A stretch of 64,000 bases of DNA, taken from the NCBI GenBank assembly GCA_944989445.1, contig CALYLW010000993.1:164001-228000 (forward strand). Reading direction: 5' to 3'. Below are positions 1 through 13,400 of the stretch, piece by piece. Source of the DNA: Ampullaceana balthica (lineage: Eukaryota; Mollusca; Gastropoda; Lymnaeidae). A model generated the notes under the pieces. It ran no database searches. It worked only from the letters and a program-made list of their open reading frames with translations, and had not been told where the DNA came from. The first letter of the stretch is position 1. The number at the start of each line of letters is the position of its first letter. The position numbers and the translations under genes are program-made.

Positions 1-1476
1 AATTATTTGTCATTACTTCAAAGTTTTATTTACTTTTTTTTAAATTTCAAATCTAAATTGTATTCCAAGTTTTTACACTCCTTAACAATTCATAAGTACA
101 ATTTTATTTGAATTTTGAATAAATGTTAATACAAATTTTTGAAAAATGAGTATTTTTCAGCATGGAACGCATTATGGTATTTTACATTGATTTGTATAGG
201 AAAAATTGTTTCGATTAACAAGTGTTTTGCTTAAGAAGTAAGATCCTGAAACGAATTATGCTCGTTATAAGAGGTTCCACTGTAATTTTAAGTCCATTGT
301 TCTTATCAATTAATGTATATCTTAATAATATATTTATCATGCAGATGGCATATAATAATGACCAGTACTAATTCAACTATTACATAAAAATGAAATTCTA
401 GTTTTCTAGATTCTGTTTGCTGTCATTTTAATATTCTATTAAAAATAGCAATAACGATATTTATATTGTTTAAAATGAATAAAAATTTATTAAATAAAAA
501 ATATGATGATTTAAAGGAACAAACATTTAAAAGCAGCCTGAAACTGTGTGCGGGCAATTATAAGTATAAGAAATCTTTGAAATGGAAAACATCAATAATA
601 ACAATAGGCTAGTGCTAGCTTCTAGTTCGTGTCTACTAAAACTGTGTTAACTTCAAGAGGGTTGACTCATTTGTATATTTATAATTTATACATTTGACTT
701 TTCATCTTTCATAGTAAAACATGTTTGATTGTCTCATTTTTGTTTTTAAGTTTATTATTTTGTTCACTGTTGTTCCTCTTAAAGTTTACTCAACATATAT
801 AAATGAGCTCTGATTAAATTTCGTTCACAATTAACAGTTAAATTTCAGTTGGGGCTCAACTGAGTGTCAGTCTTTTAATTATTTATTTCAGTTGTATTAT
901 TCCTTTAATATTAAGAAATTTGTTGAAATGTAATTATTTTAACCCGCCTCATTTTATCACATAAATTAATTTTTAAAAATTGTACTTAAAATAAGAAAAA
1001 AAAATTTAAAGTCAAATACTGCTAGTGGAGAAAAAAAAACTGCCTTTTAAATATTAATTGAGGAATAAGGGATTAAAAGTCAGATCACATTTGAGGGGCT
1101 GAGTTTTTTTTTATGACTTATTTGATTTTTAAAAATTGTTGCCTTTCAATCAGTCAGAAACACTGTTGTCAAAATAGAAAAAAAAATGATTTAATATGTA
1201 ATAATATGATAAAAATGTGTTCTTTCAAGGATCATCCATAGTTGACTTATTTCTTAAAAACGTATATCTTACAAATGTTAGCAGTGTCTGTTATAGAAAA
1301 ATAATACCATATAAATTTCTCCTTTGACAAAAAATTAAATATCCGAAGGTTTCCACACTTCCGTTATTCTGAAGCACCAATAACTATTATTTATAAAATA
1401 TGATTTAAATTTTGATAGAAATGGACTTTATTTATCAGTCTGTTCTATAAATACTATTAACATTCTATGTGTCCAG
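1..1476. other. Non-coding DNA upstream of first visible DNAI7 exon
   Basis: No exon could be supported here. The stretch is AT-rich, with long A and T runs, and is best read as intron of DNAI7, whose first visible exon begins in the middle of a codon at 1477. A degraded pogo-like terminal repeat lies at 124-282. Confidence 0.6.
124..282 (+). repeat. Degraded pogo/Tigger-like terminal repeat copy
   Basis: The stretch ends in GAGGTTCCACTG followed by TA, the inverse of a CAGTGGAACCTC terminus of the kind seen on pogo/Tigger-like elements. An inverted, diverged copy occurs at 33143-33313, sharing the blocks around TTTTTCAGCATGGAACG and CTCGTTATAAGAGG. The matching left terminus is not in the window. 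Confidence 0.55.
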
Positions 1477-4400
1477 AGGCAGCAAGAATGCAAGCTCAAG
1501 AAGAAGCTAAATTGAAGAAAAAGGAAGAGGCAATCATGGCAGTGGAAAGAGTCAAACTAGAGAATGAGGTATGAGAAGTTATTTCAATTGCGGCATAACT
1601 ATGTAATTTTATTTAACATCATACCAATTAAGTTTCCCCAGATTCAGTTAGTTTACTAGTGACAATCTAAATCTCTGAGTTTAAAGATATGATAAAAATA
1701 TTACATATTTTGGAAACTCAAACCATCTTACAAATATTATTTAGTCTGCTTTCCTTGACCCACTCTTGTTTATCCTGCTATATTTTCAGGAGCGACGAAG
1801 AAGAAGGGTTGAAATGTCTGACCTCCAGATTGTACTAGCCAGTGTCAGTATGCAAATAAAACAATTCCATAGTGTGCGAAGACAAAATGAAAAGGTTTGC
1901 ATCTTTTTTTTTAATTGGCTTATGAAATAAGCTTATAGTAAGAGAAAATACTGTAAAAACTTATAATAAATTTAGACACATGAGGCATCCCATTTAAAAT
2001 AATGTAATTACTCTGTAAGACTTTTCAAGAAGTGAGACTGATAAGTTGATTCACTGTTTATCTCATCGGACCAAATTGAGGTTTTTTTTTGTTGTTTTTT
2101 ATTTTGTTTTGCTTAAAGTATCTTATCACTTGTGGGGAAACATATATATTATTATGTAGTACAATGGAGTTTTCATGATAAATGTTCCTTCGCAAACCAA
2201 GTGCTTGATGACTGAGAATAATAATTTGTTGATCTATTCAGTGGGCCCGCTACATGAAGTGTGATGGATCCCCTGACCCAACAAATCAAGGGGAGATCAA
2301 CACTTACATCAACCTGAGGCTTGAAGATAAAACCCGAAATGACTCCATCAGTGTGTTGGCTGACAGTGTGTTGGATCTGAAAGTAAGCAAGTACTTCTGA
2401 TACTAGAACATTAATTCACTCACGGTGCTACAGATAATGAGAGCAAAATTTAGAAATTCTAACTTTTTCTGAAAGGTGGAGGAGGAAAAATAAATAAATA
2501 TTTTGCAATTGCAGATATTTTTCAATGATTCTGCAACTTTATTACGTTTTACCCTGTATTAAGCCATATGAGAAATTATTTAGGCAGTTTTTCAAATGAT
2601 GTTGGAATGCATAAAGTTTAGGTCACTTTCCACCAATGCCTTTTAAAAATTTTTCAAGTAAATCAAAGTTTATCACAAAATGTAGAAATGCATGCCCAGT
2701 AAGCCTTTATATTAAAAAAATTAGATTTGAAAAGATCATTCTCATTTAAATGAAATTAAAATTTGCAATATAAGCCTCTTTTGCTTGAATTTTAATTTTA
2801 TCAATTTTTAAAAATATTTTATTAGTAAATCTGGCACCTTTTTTTTATTTTAAAATTCACTTAAACGGAGAAAAAAAAACATACATAAACAAATATTTCT
2901 ACAAATAAAATTTGACATGAAGCCCTTTTTATCAAGCTGTGATCTACCTTTCACTAACTTTAAATAGTCTTTGCAATTTTCTCAGCTTATACAAGAACTA
3001 CAACAACTTCTGGAGGACTCACCACATGATGAATTGTTGGACATTCAGAGATCACTATATTATGAAGTGAGTCAGATTTTGACTGTTTTCATGTAGTTTT
3101 CATTAATTATTGGAATTATTTCCCCTTAAAAATGGTACTAATGTTGCCAGATGCCAAATTTTTTATATTTTTTATATTTTTTGTGTGCAGACCATTCATG
3201 AGCTCCAGAATTTGATTGCTGTAAAACTTGATTTAGCGACACTTCAAATCCTATGTGACGCCACTATGTTAGCAGACCCAGAGACAGGCAACCTGCAGCA
3301 CATAATCAAAAATGATCAAATTACTTTGTGTACCTGGGGTAACATCATGAAAAACCCTCGGTAGGTTGCTGGATCAGAATCAGTGAATCAGAGATTTTAT
3401 GGCCAGATTGGCATGATAGTTGAGTACATTGTTGTGATTTTATTAGCTAGTTTTTAGTGATTGCTCAAGTTGTTTGTAAAGTTAAATTAATTTCTTTTTG
3501 AATAGTGAGTGATATACCATCACTCATGTCAGGTTTTTTCAATCCCTAAATAAGGGCAGTGCTGTATCCAGTATCCCTATTCTTTAACAGAATGTCATTT
3601 TATATTGCATGTTATTTAGTGAACACCATGTCATTTAGTGTAAATCATTTTGTGCACATCTTTTAGTTGCATATACACTAAAGTTCTTATTTTTTTATTT
3701 TCATATATTTTCATTTCTTTACAGAGTTAAATCTTTTGAATTTCCGGAAATCCATTTTACGTTTGATATTCCAAGAATTCTTGGATTGAGTGACTGTGCT
3801 GTTAGACTCATGAACACCAAATTTGATCACCTGTCACCCATGAGTAAAGCCATTCTCCCTCGGTTTAAAAAAAATAAAGGTAATCTCACAGGTTTTAGCA
3901 GGACAGCAAAGAACGGCTGAGAGCTCAATGTTTTCAACACAACAATTTTTTGCAACATTTCTGTAATTTTTTTTCGATTTTACTAACTGTTGCTATAAAT
4001 CACAATACAACTCACCCTTGTCATGGGCACATCATCATTAAGGGTGGATAATAGATGAGCATAACAAAAAATGAGTTATTAATTTTTTAAAATAGAGCCT
4101 AATAAAATAATATATACATATATAAATTTATTTTTTGTGTGTACATAAATTTTGACATCTCTTCAGATATCATCGCCATTTCCTCTTTATTTTGTTTTCA
4201 AGAAATGAAAAAAAGCAACTGTTTTTTAATTTAAAAAATCATCAGAGATCCAACAGCCCATACAGCCGGAAGAAAATAAAGGGCCTAAAGAGGAGGAAGA
4301 GGAAGGACCAAAGGAGGAGGGAGAGAAAACCATTGAGACTAAAGAGGAAGGTTCCTCCTATGTAAGTGTCTCCCACTCTGTCAAGTTTTGTCTGTGGATT

Positions 4401-7400
4401 GCTTTGGGTCTATGTAAGTGTCTCCCACTCTGTCAAGTTTGTCTACGGATGGCTCTGGGTCTATGTAAGTGTATCCCACACTGTCAACTTTTGTCTGTGG
4501 ATGTCTCTGGGTCTATGTAATATTTCATATCTTTGCTGTTTTTAACTTGCCTTATAAAAACCTTAGTGTAATGTTATTTTAGGCATGCAGCTCAGCCAAA
4601 ATATTGGTTAACAGAAAAGGGCATCTTTTAAGTTTTAGTTTGTGGGTTTTGCAAGAATTTAAGTTAAACATTGAAGCAAAAAAATTAAAAAATTGAAAAT
4701 AAAGGGCATATATCCAATCGACTCCGAAATAAAAGAAAACACTTCCATCTGCTGTTAATAACATTCTTGTTGCAGGATGTCAGTCAAGGTTTGTCCCGTA
4801 TTTCTGGCACAGATGATGAACCAAAGACAGAAGAAGAGCAGGAAGTGGTGGAGGCATTGGAGGAGGATTTCCCTGATCCGCCGACCCCAGGTTTACCCCA
4901 AAAAAAACTTTTTTTTCTTCTATTTATATTATAATTGATCTCTATAAATTAAGGCATGAAAATAATAGTCTACTAACCTAAAATCTTCTCTTTTTGAATT
5001 TGTGGTAAAACCTTAAATGTGGAATAGTACCCATAAAGAGAGGGTAATTTCTTCTATAATATTTGGATAAAGAATTACATTCAAAAGAGAGATTTAAAAG
5101 TAGTAATTTTTTGTTTTTAAAATTTTTGTAATTAGATTTAAACAAGTTATAGAAATTTTAAAACATTTTAAGGGTTTTAATCAGAATCTGAAACTATTTC
5201 AATTTGATTATTTAAAATTTTTTTAAATATATTAAAGATACATAAGGAGTTGACTTACTGGACCATGTGCGCTAATCTGGACTGTTATGATTTCAAAATG
5301 TGATTCTATGGTTTTCATACTCATTCTCATTGTGCAATGTCACATTTTTCAAAGTTGAGAGGACTGAGTAAAAATAAAGTCAAATAAAAGATCAATTGGT
5401 TAGGTAAATACACTAATGAGAGAGTTCCCTTGTTTCTAGAACCCCTTGACTTTGAAGACTTTGATGAAGATGATGATATAGTCGACCTGAGGGCCTATGA
5501 TGTCTTGGGTGGTGTTTACACTTTCAACCTCCTCCACCTGCCACCTCAGCCAAAGACGGTTGGAACCTGGACAATAACACAGTGTAAAAAAAAATGTTTT
5601 AAGTTTATTGGCAATCAAATTATAAAAAAATGGAAAAAGAAAAATCTTTCAAAATGTAGCAATGGCCATAAAGTTGGCTGTTTTCTAAATATTTTATTTT
5701 ATTTAATTGACATAGATTTTAATTAGTGTTGAATTTTGTAAATGTTTGGTTGATAATATTGAAGTTTAGGAGGAATGAGAGAAAAATGCATGCTTATTTA
5801 TTATAATTGACATTAAAATACCATTAATAAATTGCCTTACCATGCAGTTCCTAATAATCAAAAACAAAAAAGATTCATTAGCAAATTTAGAACATGAAAA
5901 TTTAACTGAGTGATAATTTTCCATGGACCACACATCAATGTTTTAAGTGTGCTACACAATCATTGATATTTATAGCTTTGACCTAAAACAGAAAATTGTT
6001 GTTTTTTATTTGTCACATTTTACATGGGTTAATGTCCTAGGAAACCAACTCTCAACTGTTCTCATCTCATCCAGTGGTTGATCCACCTCAAATAGAGGTG
6101 TATGAATACATGACAGACGCTCCACAGACACACGAAGACAGCAAAAAAGAAAAAGAGAGGAAAGATGACAAACCGCCCATCGGAGTCAGCATGCTGTAAG
6201 AAATGGAGATAAAATATAATGACATGACTCTCATGTTATAGATGCCAGTCATCAATTACTGACAGGCTGCATTAATTTTATATAAGTCACAAGATAAAAT
6301 ACCATCATGGATTTACGTATTGTTTACCATGGTAAAAATTTTTTTGAACAAACCTCATGTGCTTCTTGCAGCCTTCCAGCTCATGCAGTGTTTCTGGAAT
6401 CTCCCACGGTTGCACGCTGGGATTACGACAGGAAGCTGTGGTCAACCAGAGGATTCTCTGATCAAAACTTTAATGAAAGTAAGTTGTGTTTTAATTATTA
6501 TTTTTGCTGAGGCTTAACTAGGTTAACGCTAGGAAACCCATTTTTTCATCTCAATCTAGTAAAATTATTCATACAAGAATAAATAGAACATCAACTGAAG
6601 ATGAAACAAAATGGTGGATATTCATGGAAGGCTTAGATTAAAACCATTTAACCATATTTTTTAAAGTTCAAATAGATGAAAGTTAATAAATGTACCTCCT
6701 TTGTTACTTGAATGGCCATTACGATGAATGTACTTTTAAAATAGAGGTCTTTTTATCAATTAATTTTGATAACTACTTAAATAACGAATTCCAATTTTAA
6801 AAATATTTAAATTCTAAAATTCTTTTGAGCTCAGCATGAATTAGGTATAATTGTATAATTTTTTCTAAAGATTCCAACCAAAAAGACCTCTTAAAGAAAG
6901 TTTAAAAAACAATTTTTTTGTTCTCTCTATTGGCATTGCCTGTCTGTTAGAAAAGATCACCATTTAATGTAACTTTTTTTTTGCTAGTCCAAATGTAATA
7001 TATCCAGTGATGAATCATACATTTTTAAGTTATGTAACTTTTATTGTTTGATATTATAAAATCTTTTGTGAAATGTATAGTTGTAACAAAATTAGCATTC
7101 TTCTCAGAAAGTTTAAATAAACAACATTTTATAATAGTTGGACATCCCAAACAAAACTGGCCTTTAATTTTATATCTAGACACCAGGACATTTTCATTCA
7201 AGACAACCCACTTTGGAACCTTGTGCCTGCTCCAAGACACCCACATCAACATGCCCTTCCAGTCCTGGACACTGAGACCACACAGACTAAACAGTGCTGT
7301 GTTGACTATCACAGCTGCCATCCTAGAGGTAGAAATTGAAATAAAGGTAATCATTGTTTTTTACACGCTTTTATTTAAGTCACACTGTTTGTATGTTGTA

Positions 7401-10400
7401 TTTTCCATCCATCCTTCCGTCAAATCTTGTAACGTAAAATTAAACCACTTCTGATGGTCCTAGAGATCTTAAAATTTTACCACAGATAGATCTTGGATGA
7501 CAATGCAGTGTATCAAAATTTCAGATCAATAGAATGTAACGTAATTAAATTAATCAATTTTTAGTTTATCTCTATATAGAATGTTTAGTCGTCTGCTAGA
7601 GTTGACTTCCACGGTTCACTGATTTTACTCCAGCCCTCGATTACCGAATTCCCGCGTTTTTACATCAAGGGGAGATCAGTCCGTTTCAGTCTGTAAATGT
7701 TTGTCGTGCGATGAACATTAACAATACTTTTAGTTCTGTCTCATATATAAGTGATTTATAGTCAAAAACTTTGTTTTTAAGGGTCGTTGATAAGGTTGAA
7801 AAATCGATTTTAAAAAATGTTGATACTAAAAAGTAGAAAATAAAATAGATAAAAAATCTTTTTTTTAAAAGGACACGCTTTTATTTACATATTGAAAGTG
7901 CACTAAAAAGAAGAAAATAAAAACTTTCTATGATAACAGGTGAAATCTGTAAACCTATCCACAACACATAAAAGCGTGGGGCCCTCATCAAAACATGTAC
8001 AAGGCTGCGAAACATAAATACAAATTTGTTTTGAATATTAATAAACATTAAAAGTTTCACAACTTTCATCATATACATGCTACTATCATATTAATTAGAC
8101 ATATTTATCTATATGCAAAAGAGTAGTTGCAAAGAGAAATGTGTTGTGATGTGCGCCCCACGCTTTTATGTGCTGTGGATAGGTTCACAGATTTCACCTG
8201 TTATCATAGAAAGTTTTTATTTTCTTCTTTTTAGTGCACTTTCAATATGTAAATAAAAGCGTGTCCTTTTTAAAAAAAAGATTTTTTACTATTTTATTTC
8301 CAATAATATTGCATTAACACTGCTGTTTAGTTCAAGTGAAGCAGAATACTTTGATAGCAAAATATTTCTGTTTATGTAAAGAGGAGGAACTTGTCAATAA
8401 GGAATCGATAAAAGATAAACATTTACAAAATTGTGGCCATGCTAAGAAAAATAATGTATTTCTGTTATCACATTTGATAGATTAATTGCCTTTAACTATT
8501 TAATTCTAAAACCAAAAATATTTTTCAAATTATTTAGGATGGTCTTTGTTCCTTGAGCCAACCCAAAGACAGAACAGAATTGGCCCACATAATTGACAAA
8601 TGGTTTACACCCGCTGAACTCATCAAGGTTTTTGTTCATCAGAACTGTCATAAATATGGATATAATAATTTTTTAAACAAGTTTTACCTTCATTGTACAA
8701 ACAAATAAGTGATGTTTATCATTTTATTTTTTTACCTTTTTAAAAATAAAAAGTTCCAAAAATATTGAGCTCATACTTTGTCTTGTGACATCATTAGTTG
8801 AATAGTTTATACAACAATAGCATGGTGCTTTTTCTGAAATGCCATTTTTTTGGTACTAATTATTGATATTTACACTGAAAATTAAATAATTTTCCCCAGG
8901 TGATGAAGCAAGCCGGAGTCAATATTTTCCCCAATGAAGACTCCTTAAAATTTGTTGCTATACAGTGCAAGGTAAGGTTGGTTACATAAAAATGCCATTA
9001 ATCTTTGCACTATTCAAATAGAGACATCGTAAAATAGAAGCAAAAACTGATGATGTTTCTGTTTCTTGTTCTTATTGTCTGTTGAAGAAGATATTTATTT
9101 GAAATAAATGTTAAATTTTCCTGTCTTTTTCTTTTCAAGGCCTAAGCATATCTCATTTCAGAATCTTTTTACTTCACATAGCTTAAAAACAGTCCACAAT
9201 TTTATTCAAAAGAAAAACCACAATGAAAGTGGTGTTGTCCCAGTAGGCAATGTTTGAAAAGGAGTCAGGCTGGTTGAGATTTCTAAAAAAAAACGGAATC
9301 AGCTTTACATGATTTTGACTGTCCATCTTTCTCTGAGGATAACTATTCATTCAAAATGAAAATGACCACTCACCTAGATTTGGTAATGATTGTCTATCAT
9401 TCTGTGAAATTTACTGTCCATCAATTTCGGTTTATAAATATGCATTCATACGTTTCTTTTGTCTTATGTAAAGATTGACCATATTATATGGTAACGTTAA
9501 ATTAAATGAAAATATGTGACTGGTTATTCTTTTATTTTTTAAAAAAGATTTAATGATAGAACATTTACTTTGTTGTGTAAAAAATTTGTCTAAATTAGGT
9601 ACAAAAAAATTTCATTGATCTAGAAGACCATTAAAATTTTATTGGAGATAAATGTTTTTCAAAACTCCAAAAATTACATTTGGAAGTTGATGAAGCTGTT
9701 TTTCCCCCCTTTTTGCTAGAGTTTATGTGGAAAGAAAAATTTACCTATTGCTGTGATCTCCTTTATTTGATTTATTATTTTCGCACAGAAAAATTGCATA
9801 TATATAATATAAGTACATAGTTGTTAGTAAGACACTACCATAACTATATAGCTGCATGTTTTAAGATTGCCAAAAATGAATGTTGAAATTACTTTGCTGC
9901 CTTTTTCAAATTTTGAAATTGTTAATTTTTAATCAGGGGTTTTCTCCCCATATAACATTGGCCAATAAACCAGTTGGTCCACTCCACTGAGCTATTTACC
10001 CATGTCCTGTCATGAGAAAAATAGTGTCGATTAAATAATGATTTAGTGCCGTATGTTATTATCAATCTATTTAATTGGTCTCAGTCGAAAACATGCATGA
10101 ACATTTCATTGTACTTGAATTTTACTGAGAATAGTTTAATAGGATGATTTGGATTTGAGGCATAGTTTGAGACTGAGAAATTTGTTTAATATCTAAATAT
10201 CCTTGTATTTTCATAATGTGTAGAACTTATATCAACACTGATCTCTAATGACTTCTATATTGCAGGATGGTCCAAAGGTTGTTGCATAGCTATATTGACA
10301 TAATGCTTGATGCTGTGTTAACCACAAGTCTTCTTATATTTTCAATCCTAGCCTCTCCTTCAATATTTAAAAATCCATCCACAAAACAATGCTTTCTTCT

Positions 10401-13400
10401 GCTCTTTTATCAAATAATAAAAATACTTTAATCAAGCATTATAAGTTATGAGCCTAAATTAAAACAAAAAACACAGAGCAACCCCTGTTAAAATGTTTGC
10501 ATTGTTTTTTTTTATTGTTTTGTGTGTGTGTGTATGTGTGTTAACAAAAATGCCTATTAACCTATTTAAAATTGTGTATGACCTAAAAAAAAATATTTTG
10601 AACATTTTTGGAACATGTCAACACTTTTTTTTCATCACCCTAAAAATGTAAATAGAGGATTTTCTTTAAAATTCAGAAATAATTATAACTATTTCAATAA
10701 TTTATGATAATATTGTATGAATCTGTTTCAATTTTGTTTGTGTGAGATCTTGATAATCACATTACATCCCAAATATTATACAAAAATTAATAACTTAGAA
10801 AAAATTCAAGACAAAGGATAAAGCTACAGATTACAGGATTCTTGTTTAACAGCTATAAATTTGATCACTTTATGTTATTTGCCCTCCCTTCCTTCCCCTT
10901 CGCCCATCCCTCCTACAACATTCTTCCCTCCTAAATCTCATGCATGTTTTGGTTACAGAAAGTTTCTTGTTCAATCTTAACATTTAAATATTTTTTTTTC
11001 ATGTTACGGAATTGAGTTTTAGAAATGAACTTTTTACTTTTTTTAAACAGCTCTTGTAACAAAAAATTTCTAGTTTTATTATAATGTTTTCATGTAACTT
11101 TAAAATTTTAAAAAAAATTGTGTGGAGTGCTGTTTAGATTTAACAAATAAAAAAATAACAGCATAATTGAAGTGTGACTTCACTATCTGGCCTACTTGAT
11201 AGAATAGGTAACTTTACGTATTCACAAACAAATTAACTTTCCTCTCGTGGCTGTTTGTATTGTGTAAAATATACTGGCAGTTATGACCGTGAAAAGTTTT
11301 TGTTTGTTAAGAAATATAAAAAATACTTTTAAAGTAAAATATTTATTACTGGTTTTCAAATAAAAACAACCCGTAAAAAACCAAGTTTTTGACTATAAAT
11401 CCTTTACGTATGAGACGTAACTAAAAGAATGTTCATTATAACACGCAGCGCAAGACCATCCAAAAATACAAAATTGCAGTTGTGTCGTAAAACGTGTTTA
11501 ATATAATGCGCACCGATCAGGAATAGGTTTATAAAAAGTGTTGTCAGTAAAATACGCACCTTATTGCGCGACAGAAAGGTTGTTCAATATAATACGCACC
11601 GCGACGCTCTATCTCAAAAAATAGCATGATACATAGGAATAAATAAAATAATCTAAAAAATCAATAATTTAATTACGGTACATGCGATCGATCTGAAATT
11701 TTGATACATTGTTTTTATCATCGGTACGAAAACTGCCTGCAAAATTTCAGCTCGCTATCTTGCGAGCAAGTGGGTTAAAAATCGATCAAAAGTTTTGGCG
11801 ACAAGCAAGCAAGCAAGCAAGGTCGGTCGGTCGGCCGCAGACACCACGAGTTAATATAAAGGATTTAATAAAAATGACTCAATGTGCTCATTTGTTGAAC
11901 CTGTTTGCCTACTGAAAACCCAGATATAAATATAAAATACTTATTTTTAAATTATTTGACTGTCAACATCATGTGAATATATGTAAATGCCTTCGATGGA
12001 TGATAAATATAGTTTTGAGCTGAAGAAGTTGTTTTTCTTTTTAAATTCATAATATTGATTGTTACTGTTAATATTAATTTTTATTATTGTCGTAATCAGG
12101 AAAATGTGTTATTTTATTTATAAATCATCTGTTTGGAGTTCTACTGTCATTCAAGACTACCTTTTGTTCAATAACCAAAATGATATTGAATTTATTTCAA
12201 TGTAAAAATTTTTATATTTTATCTGTTTTATTGGGATTTTTAAATTCTTTACCAATTCTGTACTTAAGTCCCCTTTTATTGATCATTAGCAAATACAAAT
12301 GTAATGTGTAAGGTCTCAAATATTTTGAGTTGAAAATCTATGTTGGAAAGAATAGTTTTAAAAATTGTTTCATACTGCCAGCTATTTAAATCCTTGTTTA
12401 ACAAGAATATATTCACCACCTTTCAACTCCATGAAATGAATGAGGTTTGATTTTCTCTCCAGAATGCTCTTATAGAAGATAGATTATACCACCAGATGGC
12501 ACTAACTGCTTCAGCTCTTGCATTTACCTGGACCAAGTGGAATTCTGATAGATCAAAAAATGAGCTAGTGTTTCAGGCTGCAGAAGCTTTGGAGGATGAG
12601 CCCATAATGGAGGTAGCTATTAAAAAGTTGATTTTGTTGATAAATTCAAAAAGCAAATACCTTAAAAGAAAAATTATAATAACCCGTAAAAACAAAGTTT
12701 TTTACTGTAAAGATAAGATATGATCAGATAAGAAGAAATCCTTTATATATGGACATAAATAACAGTATTGATTATGTTTAGGGCTGTTATCGATTTATTT
12801 AAACTTAATCGTTAACTTTTGAAAAATTATTGATTAATTAATCGATAATTTCGATTAAAGCCAAATATAGAAATTTATGAGGTCATTAAACTGAACATCT
12901 CACGGACATTGAAAATTAAGAATATTTTGAACTAAATTTTATGACAATGTGTTGATACTTGATCGGATGTTTGTACTGAAGGTGGTACGTCAGCGATGTA
13001 TTTGATCCTTTAAAAGAGAATTGTTTATGGCAGTGAACACAGTAAACTTGTTCACCATCTTCGACTTTGCCATCCGCAGTTAGCTTAAAAGCTAAATTTT
13101 TGCTCAACTTTCTAGTTATATGTTTAAATTTAACTGCGCTGATGCTGTCAGCCATTTTTAGTTGACGTCTGCCGGTCCACATAAAGAAATAAAATTAATT
13201 ATAATATTACGCTGGAGAAGTTTGTACGTAAAAAAAATTATTAATTATTATTAATTATTAATAATTAATTATTTATTAATATAAAAAATTTAAAATATAA
13301 ATATTTTCTTTAATTTTAATCGAATTTTTATTGATTAAAATAATTTTAATCGATAAAAAAATTTTAACGATTAATCGAGAAATTAATCGTTAATTTCCGC

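Noticed and set aside
7025..7454. Open frames on both strands around the 7180-7346 exon as independent genes
   Set aside because: The plus frame is the DNAI7 exon extended into introns; the minus frame is its shadow.
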